From: Turritopsis dohrnii
Taxonomy: Eukaryota > Cnidaria > Hydrozoa > Anthoathecata > Oceaniidae
Direction: 5' to 3'
Assembly (NCBI GenBank): GCA_027922465.2
Contig: BQMF02000369.1
Location: 62,001-126,000 of the forward strand
Length of the DNA stretch: 64,000 bases
The position numbers and the translations under genes were made by a program. Positions 34,744 through 46,500 of the stretch are shown here, piece by piece. Position 1 is the stretch's first letter. The number at the start of each line of letters is the position of its first letter. Below the pieces are notes generated by a model that ran no database searches, was not told the origin of the DNA, and saw only the letters and a list, made by a program, of their open reading frames with translations.

Positions 34744-35730
34744 CAGGGTTGACACAGTCAGGGAAAGTCAGGGAGAAAAAGGCTTTTTTCTCACTGGTCA
34801 GGGAAAGTCAGGGAATTTCATAAAAAGTCAGGGAACTTTTTTGAAATTTGGTCAGGGAGAAAATTTTTAAAAGTCAATAATTTTTTTCACTTGATTTATT
34901 TCAAGATTGTCTGAAAACTGTAAATATTATCTGATTTATACCTAAATGACTTGGTAGTATTTCTCTATTGCTTCATAGATATATAAGTATAGTTTTTGAT
35001 ACATGACCAACCTGGGAATGGTGTGCTGGTGGTAGTTTGGTGTTTGGTTTTTGGATAGGCTTTTCTAGTAATTTTTGTTTATTATTTTTAAAGGATACTA
35101 TACATTGAATTCGTACGTACTGAAACTGAATTGCTTTGTGACATGATGGACCATTCATATTTATTTTCATTATGTTTCAATGTGCCTTGATTGCTTGATA
35201 TTCTTATGTTTATGGGTATTGTTTGATATTCTCTATTGGAAAAATGTTTCGGTATTCTCTGTAAGGAAAGTGTTTCATATTGTTATGTTTATAGAAATTT
35301 TGATTTTCTCTTTTTGTTTGAATAAGGTCTTCACAAACATCAAAAATAGTCTGAAAATCATATGGTTATGTTTGAATTGACAGGAAAGCATTATGTTTAA
35401 AGTTTTGTTGCGGAAGTTTTATACTTTAACACTTATTGATAATTACCAATGTTCAATACCTACCTGGCTATAATGATATACATTGTGTTATGTATTATTT
35501 TGACATCTAAAGTTTATCTTTTTTGTTTATATCACAAGAAAGAAAACGGATCGAATTGTAAATTGTTATATTTTTCGAACAGTAATATGGCATTAGTCAG
35601 GGAAAAACTATACTTTTTCACTGGTGGTCAGGGAAAAAGTATGGGTTTGCAAAGCCTAAAGTCAGGGAAAAATAGTACTTTTCACAGAAAAGTCAGGGAA
35701 TTTTTTTTAAGAAATGCTGTGTCAACCCTG
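34744..35730. mobile_element. hAT-like MITE with subterminal GTCAGGGAA repeats, 987 bp
   Basis: The ends CAGGGTTGACACAG and CTGTGTCAACCCTG are exact mirrors over 14 bp. GTCAGGGAA/GTCAGGGAG recurs at least five times within 130 bp of the left end and at least four times near the right end, all in the same orientation. The flanking 8-mers (CGAAAGAA and AAGAAATG) are similar but not identical. The CAGGG-type end and putative 8 bp target suggest hAT; the absence of an ORF makes it non-autonomous. Confidence 0.75.
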
Positions 35731-36072
35731 AAGAAATGTTATATATACTTAAACTTTCTGAAAAGGCATTGTTAGCATGAAGGGTGGCGCCAGGGTAAAA
35801 TACGCAACACAAACATGACTTGTAGCAAAGTTGTTCCTAAAAACAAAAAGAGGCCGAAATCTGAAACTAGGTTAGGGTTAGGATTAAGCTAAGAATAATA
35901 TAAGAACAATTCAGGCTGAAAAAGAATTAAAAAATATGAACAGCCAAGTCTGAGTTTTACCGGCTGTTGTAAAAACTGTGTGTATACTTTGAAACTCTAT
36001 GACACATTAATAATGGTATATGAAATGTAATGTCGAGGAGGGGTAGTAGTTTCAAAATATGGTGGTGCTTTA
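35731..36072. other. Partial copy of the 28232 MITE family
   Basis: 35890-35985 resembles the interior and right end of the MITE at 28232-28674 (AAGAACAATTCAGGCTGAAA, then a GGCTGTTGTAAAAACTGTGT end). No gene. Confidence 0.5.
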
Positions 36073-37105
36073 AGCCGATGATACACAAGTCGATTAGTTG
36101 CTTTCGACTGAGTCGTACTTATGTTGCGCATATTAAAAAGTTGCCGATACAAAGGTGATACACGCAAGCGATTTTTTCTTTCTGCATCATGTATTCAGAC
36201 AGTGAAGAAGAGGTTGCAGCTGCTGCTATCATCATCGTGGTTTGCTAAGAAAAAAAGAAACGTAAAAAAAGAGTATGGACATAATCTTGGCTGAAGAAAA
36301 TTATTATTGTTATTATAAACATATTTATACAGGTTGACTTTTTCAGAAATTAAAATTCTGCTATCAAAAAAGGACCTGTTTTATAAATTATATACAATAA
36401 AAAACTAAAATATACAAAAAAAGATAGCAAGACTAATTAGACAGCTGAATAAATTAAACTTTTAAATTTACAGATGGATTCTTCTCTTCTTAAGTTGTCA
36501 GGCAATTCATTGAAGGTCAGGGCACCTTAGACAGCAAGTGATCGTCTTCCAGACTCAGTTCTTGATTTTGGAACAACCAAACGATTCCCATTTCCTCGTG
36601 TTGTAATGCTATGTTGGAATCTTTCGAAATGGAATAAATTGTTTTTGATTCCATGCAAAGAAAGAATTGATTTCCAAAGAAAGCACTTTGGGGTTTACGA
36701 CACACTTCTGCGTGAATTTCGACTGGAAGAGGAAGCTGACTGTTTTAACTTTTTGAGGATGGTCCTTTGTGATTTCGATGCTTTGTTGCGTCTCGTTGGA
36801 GTGGCTCTCACAAAGCAAAATACGGTCATGCCAGATTCCATCCCACCCTACCAATATTTAAGATTCTTATAAACATATCATTTTAATCTAGAAGTTTTCA
36901 TGTGTGCATTTTCTGTAAAAAAAGAAGCTTTTTGATTGGTTTAAAAAGCTGTGATTAATCGCAGAATTCCAACAGGTTCGATTTTTTTTAGTCGAAAGCA
37001 ACTTGTAGAATCATGCTCACAACATATGATTTTTGCATGATACACACAGCAATTTGTAGAATTCTACAAATCGAAAGCAACTAATCAACTTGTGTATCAT
37101 CGGCT
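36073..37105. mobile_element. PIF/Harbinger deletion derivative, 1033 bp
   Basis: Ends beginning AGCCGATGATACACAAGTCG are inverted copies over about 36 bp with one mismatch and one possible gap, flanked by duplicated TTA (36070-36072 and 37106-37108). The interior retains the first part of a Harbinger transposase in two pieces: MYSDSEEEVAAAAIII near 36189, and the fragment at 36606-36840. All catalytic parts are deleted. Confidence 0.88.
36606..36840 (+). pseudogene. Harbinger transposase N-terminal piece
   Basis: The frame around 36660-36840 reads FGVYDTLLREFRLEEEADCF then NFLRMVLCDFDALLRLVGVA and TKQNTVMPDSIPP, the conserved pre-catalytic helices of PIF/Harbinger nucleases. No D-D-E residues follow. 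It is a passive fragment within the 36073-37105 element. Confidence 0.8.
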
Positions 37106-37586
37106 TTAGAAATGTCAATGTAATCTTAAATTCTTTCCATCATAGTTAAGGGAGTTTATGAAGATTATAACTTGTGAAATTGCCAAAATTATTTCAGCAC
37201 AAAAGCATTATACCGTTCAACTCAATACAAAATTGTGTTGGCCACCTAATCTCGAAAATAAAACCATTTAAAGTATATAAATAAACGTGTTTGAGCTATG
37301 AGTTTTGTTTGAAGTAGAAAAATGAATGAAATATTTTTCTAAAAACTAAAGAGAAAAATATTTCACTCAGTTTTCTACTTCAAACAAACATGAAGCTTCT
37401 AGTTATACTATTTATTATTTAAGGTTATCTTTTCTGGAAAAAAGTCTCTGTTTGGTATTTTGTTTCCCAACCTGGAAATTACTGGGAATATATTATAGTC
37501 ATGTCTTTCAATTTGCGAAATATGGACAAATACTTTCTGTTAGGTTAAGCTGGAAATGTTTATCCTTTTCACTTTCACTTTCTTGA
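37106..37586. other. Upstream region of TACC gene
   Basis: AT-rich. An inverted pair GTTTGAAGTAGAAAAATGAA (37308) / TTTTCTACTTCAAACAAACA (37370) encloses 60 bp and forms a hairpin. 5' UTR exons of TACC could lie here; I cannot define a promoter. Confidence 0.4.
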
Positions 37587-40500
37587 ATGACTGTCACAAT
37601 TACTTTTGATAGAATGTCCATGCTGTTTCCAGAAGATTATGATAAAGAAAATTCACTCATAGAAGGCCTCAGCAATTTATCTCTTAGTCCATCACCTAGA
37701 ACAGTCTTTGGGATATCACAACAAGGAAATATAAAATCTCCTCATTTACACAAAAAGGTACACTTTTGTTCTTTTTCGTTGTTACAAGGTGCATTTGGTG
37801 TACAGTCAGGACTAAAAAATATTTCCGTAAATTCATACTTACTTCCTCCTTACTTTATTCCATGTTCTAAAAAATTATTTCAATTTAATGGTAAGTAAAA
37901 CTGGCTCCTAAGTCAGAAATTTTCATTTCTTTCCCTGATGGCTGAGCTAAGTTGACAGAACTTTCTGGCATAATAGTAGACTTTTTAAATTGAATGCAAT
38001 TTGAACGGTGAAAGAAAATAAGGCTTATGAAGTATGCAGACATATAAAGTATAAATCTAGCAAAATATGGCATAGTAGAAAGATTTCAAATATTTTCTAG
38101 TTGATGCTTTAAGAAAAGGATCAATACATTTTTAGTAATTTCAAGAATGTAGATAACAACTTCCAACTATACTGACATCAAGAATGTGTTTTTCATTTCA
38201 TACTTGTTCTTTCATGTATTGAACTTGTGAGTGTTGTAATTTACTTTCATGTTACATCAATATTTCTTTCAGGATTTTTCAGAAGATAAACAGAAAAATC
38301 TTTTTGGTTCACAAGAAATTTCAAAGTGGGAAGATATTCGTACACTAGACGAAGAAGAGAATTGGCTTGAAAGAGCAGCAGTTATTACCAAAGAGGACCA
38401 CTGCCAAAATATTCAGTTCGCTGAGGTTATTTTTTTTATCAAATTTTTTACAAATGCAAGATACAATAATAATCTTTATGAGAGAACTCGAAAAATCAAT
38501 CTTGAGAATTAACAAGGTTATTGTGATTATGATAGTTCTTACATTCAATTGCTACATTAGAAAATGGAAGAAGGTTCATTTAAAATTCCTGTTATAATCA
38601 ATTCATAAAGTAGTTGAATGCTCACTTCTAGTGATTACAACCTATTTAAAAATATGCATTATTTAGTAAGTTTTGTGTTAACTGTATTCTTACATCTTGC
38701 AATCAGAGAATGAAATTTGATTAAATATTGAAGTGTTATATGTGATTAGTAATTCAGAACCATCTTACTTTTACACTTTCATATGAGTTATAATTTGCAA
38801 GTGATTGTGTTTGTTTGGTGTTATTATGTGGGAGGTTTTTTTGACCTGGATATACTGTTGGGAGATTTTGTGGTAGCAATGACTTCCATTAAATCAGTGT
38901 GTTTTTAATAATGGCACATGTTTGGGTAAATGAAGTGCACTAAGATGCAACCTCCAAAGATGCCAAAATTGTGCAGTTTTGTGTTTTGTAATAGTCCGTA
39001 AAATATATGTAAAAATCTAAAGGTCGATCATTTAATATAATAACATCCTATTTGTTTCGTAGAATAGTTCATTATAAATGAGAATCACATACATATACAT
39101 ACTGATAACATATACAGTAATCATCCCATTACATAAACATGTCAGCTGATGCAAGCAACAAATCTGATAGATTTAATATTTTGGTAAAACACAATTTTCT
39201 TTATTCTTTTTATTTCCAAATTAAAAACCTAACGTGTTTTTCAAAATATGGAAAGTAGGACAAACAATATTATTCTTGTGAAAATTAGTTCATTCCTTGT
39301 TATGTTCCGAAATACTTTTAAGTTTTAGTTACTATAGAACGGCATTGATTTTTTTCTTTTGCACCAACTTTCTGTTAACACATACTAATATTTCACCTGC
39401 AGCAGGTACTTAAAATTACTTTGTCTTCTAATTACTTAATCAAGTGGTTGAAATCATGGATTCAAATCAAATTAGATTGATTAGTAGTTAAACTAATTGT
39501 CTTCTTACGTGATTTTGTATGCTTGATTATAAACAAAGTTTTAACAAAAAGAACAAACTACTAACTTCTTTGCACTAACCCAATCCACTCACCTTCTAGC
39601 TTGTATTAGAAGAACTTGTATGTGCTGTAGTAGATAAGTGGTAAGTACTTGGTTTTCTTTCTGTTAAATTGTTGGGTCTACTGCTCAACTTATGATCAAG
39701 CTTCTAGTAAAGTCATCCCTTCTTGAAAAATTGAGGAAATACAAGTTAAATCCTTATGTTTGGATCTTTTAACAAAAACATCTTCCATTAATAATCTGCC
39801 ATTTTAAGTGATAGTTGTTATAAGATTTTTTTAAAGATATTTAATTATTACCCCATAACGCAATCATTTTTCTCTGTTCCTAAGCTAATAATACATGTTG
39901 TTATAAAGTGTTTAAGTGTGTTAACTTCTAGAGAGGTAATCAGATGAATAGGAATAAACTGTATAATATAGATCTTGTGATGCAAATATTTGCTTATTTG
40001 TTTTTGACAACATGTAGTTTTATTGTCAATATTTGAAAAATAAATAAAAAATATGTACATGATACATTTTTTCTCTGTATTTTTTTTTAATTTTCTGTAA
40101 TTCACTGAAATTTATTAGTTATGAGGTAGCAAAAGTTTTTAACTTGGAAAATGTTTTATCATATTGTTAGGTAACCTTCACTTCATTAATTTTCAGATTT
40201 TCACTAATTTTCAAATTTTCATTAATTACATTTTCATCTTTAAGAAATCCTATTGGTTTTTCTTTAGTGAAGTGGATGGTATGGACTCTGCTGACGAGGA
40301 TGACTTCAATTCTCTTCCCGTTAAACCACGCGGAGCTCCTCCTGCATCTTTAATGAAGGATCAAGATGATGAATTTGATATGCTTCCTGTCAAGCCAAGA
40401 GGAAGAGGTACATTAATACCAACAGACGACCCATTTGATAATATAAAGGTCAGTGGTCACAGTGGCATAAAGATACCTGATGAAGACCCATTTGATGCTG

Positions 40501-43500
40501 TGAAACCCCTATCATCAGAAGTTGCTTATAACGAGGATACTAATGATGACGACGACGATGGTTTTGATGACTTACCTGTGAAAATTCGAGGAGGAAAGCC
40601 CATATCTGTTCCACAGGACTGTATTGATGGTGATGTAGGAGAACAAGTTGATTATTTGGAGTGCAATAAGCCTGCGGAAAGGAAGAATAACAACAAAACA
40701 TCAGATCTTGAAGGTAAGTTCAAAACCATCTTTAAGGGACTGGGATAATTTACTGCATATGAAATTCCTTTGTTTTCATGTATGTAAGTGTTTTTGAGTT
40801 ATTGTTACATTTTGTAGCAATTTCAGGGCTGTAAATTTTCCTTTTGCCTTGCCAGATATTTGACAGATTTTCATTTCATGTCAGGCATGAAGTTTAAGTC
40901 TTGGTGGTACCTGAGATTATTGAGAGAATGGTTGTTTTGCTGCAAAATGAAAGTTGCAAAACTTAAATAACTTGTCAAGTTGACCTTATGTTTTCAATTT
41001 TCTTATCTCTGTCCCACTTTGCCAAGCTGTTTAAAGTTATAATGTTTTCCTTCAAAAATAAGCAACTGTCTACATAAAATGTTAATAAACATGGTTGCAA
41101 AGTGGTTTAACCTTCAGTAATTATCTTTAATTCAACCATGTTGGTGCAGCCATATTGCCTATACAGTGATGCTACATCAAGTTTCCACTCAAACCGAAAG
41201 AATAGGAGCAATATTGATAAAATTATACTGGACATGATGTCTGAGAGGATAGGATTTCATGCTAGAATGTAGTTCATTTCTTGTCGGACAATGTCTGACA
41301 ATTCTGTACAGCCCTTTGTTAGGTTCCAGGTCTGGCCATATCATATTGCATGTACTAATTCACTAAGTAACAATCAAAAATATCTGGCTCTTCACTATTT
41401 GAACATGGGATTTTGTACATGGTTACTACCTCTTAAAATTTACACTGGTTTTGTTCCGAACCTCCAGGATAGAATCATTCTGTTTATCTTTTAAAGGGGA
41501 AAACATTTTTATGCCAATCAGTAACTGCTTTTTTTTCTTTACACAGGTACTGAAAAAGCAAAGACTAGCAAAGGTGTTACATTTGATTTGAAGTTCAATG
41601 ACAGTGATGAGATATCCCATCACGTATCAAGTGACTTATCATTAAATGAAACAGATTCTGGAATAAGTAGTCAAAATTCCACAAATGTTGTAAACCAAGA
41701 CTATAGCTATGACTTCGATGATAACTTTAAGCCAGCTGACTCAGGTTAGTTGTAAACGCATATCTTTGTTATCTTCTAGGGAGGGATATGTTTTTGTTGT
41801 TGTTGTTGTTGTTTTTGCAGGTTCTAATTTTGTTTTATCAGTAAATCCCACATTATCACAATGAAATCAAAATATCTCTTATGAAATGAGTAGAAAAAAC
41901 CTGAAGAATTATTATTAGGAAATATTTTGAAGCGAAAACGAGCAAAAGAAAAACAAATTGTTTGTTTCAACCAAACTATGATGGTTCTTTTAAAGTTTGG
42001 TCTTGTCTATAATCTATTCTAATTTTAACATCATGGTTATTGTAAAATGAAAATAATATACAATCTACTTGTATCTTCTCATGAAAGGGTGGTGTGTAAC
42101 GGAATCATAAGACTGTAGTGAAGTTTTCTAGGTTTTTCGGTATTATTATCTTCGACACTTTAGTATTTTCTGCCCGATCAATGCTTTCAATATGCCTACC
42201 AAAAGGTGTTACGGACAATAGACATGATTCATAAGATCATTTGGACAGGATAACTGTACAGAAAACATTGACGTTCCAAATGATTTTCTAACTCTGTGGG
42301 TTTTCTTTATAGCTGTTAAACCATTTTTGGTCTAAGGTTAGAAAGTGAGATCAGGAAATCTTGTTTACTTGAATATGAAATATTTCAAAAAGAAAAACTC
42401 CTGCTATAACTTAATGTCTTACTTATAGCCGACTTCATGAATGACCTCAGCTTCTTGGAACAATGTGGCGAAAATGATGACGAGGCAGCTGTAAGCTTAT
42501 TATTTTTATTCTATTATAATAAGAAAAGCAATATTTCTGTCCACACTGTTAACTTTCAACACATTAGCATTAAATTTTTAATGTATTTCTTATTGGTTTT
42601 TGTCTTGGTTCTTTTTGAATAGCAAACTAATAGTCTTCTTTGTAACACTCAATATTCCTAAATAATTTATAAAGGAATCCTTCATTGAAATTCAAAAATT
42701 CATTATCCAGCGCGTGTGTCTCTCCTAAATCTCTTACTCTCCTGGTGATCACAAACGTTTTATCTTACAAGTTTTAAAATTTAAATGCATTGATTTTCAG
42801 AGAAGACAAGCGGAACTTGCTCGGAAATCTTTGTATGTACGATTTGATCCTTTGTTGGGAAATGATTCGCCAGGTAGTTCTTTTCATTTCAAAGAGTGTT
42901 ATGGAAATTTTTCATCTAGATAATTTTACTGTTTGCTGTTAGTCTGTTTTGTAAACAACTCATCATTTGATTGGTTTATTTAGCGAAATCCAGTGAACAA
43001 CCAACCAATCAAAATGGTATCAATACAACATTAGTGTGAGTTCAATCATAAATAAACAGCAGGCCTTTTTGTCATCTTACGATTTCAAATGTTTTCCGTG
43101 TATATTCAGGTTTTCTTGATCTGCTATAATTTATTGATGACTCTTAAAAATGGATGAATGCTTTTCTTTCTAAATTGGAAACAATATTTTTCATAGAGTT
43201 TGTTTGGATTAGAAATACTTCTTGCTTAAAAACTCAATTTCTAAAACATAAACACTTTTGCCATTGAGATATCCTTTAGTTTGCGTGTTGTACCAGCGAT
43301 GAATTTTTTAATTATGTTTTTCGTTTGAATTTGTTGCAGTTCAGATGACTTGATCGCTCGTGATTCGCCAACCACTGCTGACATCGCTGCTAGACTGGCT
43401 GCTGTTAAAAGAAGCTCTGGTATTGGCGCTGGTGATACAATGGGCGTTGGATCGGCTGATCCATTCAGTCCACCCAAAAATGTATGCGCTATGCTTTCTT

Positions 43501-46500
43501 TTTTTATCTAGTGTTGAGTTTTTCATATGTGTTTGGGTTTATCGATTTTCTTCGTTGTTAACAGAACATTAAAACAACAGAACGCGGAGAGACGCTCAAA
43601 ACTGCAGACACTAGTAACAGTGGACTTGTTGAAGTAAGTTTATATTATATCAGCAAGTCATACATGCAAGCTGTTACGACTATACTTCTATTTGTTAAAT
43701 TAAAAACTTAATACCGCTCTTAATTAATTTAGTTGCAATGCAAGTCTCAATCTCTCAATTATCCCAAATTTAACTCAATCTTGTAACACACAAATCCAAC
43801 TTTACAACATGAAACTTTAGTAATGTACGTTTCTGCTTTTGAAGACGAAAAGCGTGGAAGTTCAGCGATTTCCAGCTCGCTAGTCATTTGTTTGCGATGG
43901 ATCGACATTGCATTCCACACGCGCAATATTCAATTATTCATTCGTGAGAATTGTGAACCTGCCTGAAGTTGCATCATTTCAATGTGTCTACAGCGCAGAG
44001 TAACTTTTCTAGATTAAGTGTATTCACTGAGAGGTTTCAGCCGACCAGACATTCTACGAACATATTGGTAATATTGTGAACAGACCATGCTTCTTTAATA
44101 CAAGGATTTCAAAAAGAGATTTAGCTAGTTTATACGTTAGGTGTTTTGTATAGAAGTTATTGTTAAAGTCTACATAACACCCTCAGATAATGCTCTATCA
44201 AACTGGATCATTTCAAGGGCTTGCTTAAAACACCCCCGTGTAACTTGGTAATCCTATTATCAGCAGCATTTTAAAAGGGAAAGTTTTCCGGGGGTACATA
44301 ATAGACATTTCACATTTTCTTATAGCTTTTATGTTATTGTGTTGTTAAGTTGTGATGTGAAAAAAGGTTTTGCGGACTGGATGAGAAGAGCAACGTTAGA
44401 TTTTTTTAGAAAAATCGATGTTATTCCATCATGTCGGGAATGTGTAATACATTTCACCTTGTTTTGCAAGTGGTATCTCATTGTTGAGTTTAGTGCTGTT
44501 CTGTAAGCCCGCTTATAATTTTGATCTGATTATCATCTATCATGGTTTTTCTGTTCGGTGACAGGATAAAAAAAGTAACAACAACCATTAATATGCGTAT
44601 GTATTATATTTATACTGTATCACTCGTTTGACGAATAGGTTTCGAGTTAACCTTGTAAACATGTATCAGTGAAAAATATCATGTTTTGCGTTGTGTGGAA
44701 GGAGGGAAATCCAACTGTTCCGAAACAATTCATTATTCATCCATTCTTCGATTCATCCATTCATATCTAAAGAGCGACTGCTATAATTAAACGGAAAGGT
44801 TTTATTGGATGCAATGTTTTTGATGAAGTGTTTTTATAAGCATAGATTTCTAAGAGAAATAGTAGGCTGATTTTGAAGTTTTTCTGAAATGGTTTTAGCG
44901 ATTGGTTTTGCATCGTCTTTTTGAGTTGTGAGAGTTTTTCAGTAGGGTTCAGACTAGAAGTCGGAAGAGTTCGATGTTTCAATGTGTTACCATGGACGCA
45001 TATGGTGTTACCGATATCGCGAGAACTGTAACAGATCCCGCGCATGCCGAAGCTGTCAAATATTAATTTTCTGCAATTAAAAGTAAATATTTGACCTTTT
45101 GAGCATAGCAGTTGCTGAATGATTTTGATGTTTGGCAAAGATATATTATTGCAATATTCTACTACTGAATTGGAATTTGTAAATATTACAAGCTACACCT
45201 GCCCCACTTTAAAATGTTGAGGTTCTTTTATTTAAACTGAAAAGAAGGATCAAAAGAAGAAGAAAAAGAAAACCAAGTATACGAAGAAAAGAAAATAAGA
45301 TCATAAAAAAAACCCGAACGAAATTAGAAGTATTCTGAATTGTGAAGAGCAGACATAATTGGGTTGTTGTTGTGATTAGTTTCAGACCATCATGCGTTGT
45401 TTTTCTCTTCTTGTGAAAGGAATATGGACGGTACGTTGACGTCATCAAGTCCTACTTTTGTTGACATCACAGTAAATCTTTGGCTTTGTATACTAAACCT
45501 AGCATTGCAAATCTCCGTTGCTTACGTTATGAAAATGTGATGCTTAACCATGGTAATTTTTTAACTTTTGTTATGTGACACACATCTTGGAAACGAGGAT
45601 TAATATCTGATCAGTTTTTAATTCCGTCTCTGACAAACCTTGTCAATCCTTTTGAGTCGTGGAGATAGCAACTGTGATTAGCCTCGTATGCAGTAATTAA
45701 AATTCCACCTTGAACAATTTCTCACTCTGTTATGCAGGATTAATACTGCCATGCTCTCCATCGCTGTGTATTTTGAGAAAACTATTCTCTTTTATTACGT
45801 GTTTTCAATGTATCCGCCCGTAAGCGATAAAAAAAAAATGTATGTATTTTAAAAACCTAAGGGAAATTCATTTTATTAAAAGCGATTTAAAACATCCTAT
45901 TATTTAATTAGGCCGAAAAGAATTATTAATTCGATCGAATTCAGTAAAATGACAAATACGAAAACATTAGCAAATCGTTCTGATAGCAGCAACGTTGACG
46001 AAGTTCAACTAGTTAATGACACAACTGATAAGCAACAGTCAGCTGAGAAGAACGTCGGCTGTTTTGAATTCATTTACAATTGTTTGTGTTGTGGCTTCTG
46101 TAAACGACGAAAAAGAGGTGGTGCCGGCAATCTACTGGAGCTTCAACCCTTAGAAGTGAATTCAAACGAACCGGCGAGACAAAAGTACGTCGAAGCGAAT
46201 ACTAAGCATATAACGACAGACACGAAGACGACGAATAGAATTGTTGGATCAGACGACGCTACTTGTACCGACATCGGATTTATTGACGTTACTGAAAAGA
46301 CCGTTTTGTTACAAAGTGTCGTTGCACACGAGGAAGGCGTTGATGTTAAAAATAAGATAGTTGATTTTCCGTCTGTATCCTGCGAGAAACTAACAAGTGT
46401 TGATAAAATCCAACAACAGGATAAAACAATTATAGACAGTTTTCGAACTGTACAATTGACGCCAGTCCAAGCTATTCCTTCTAGTGAGACTATAAGGACA

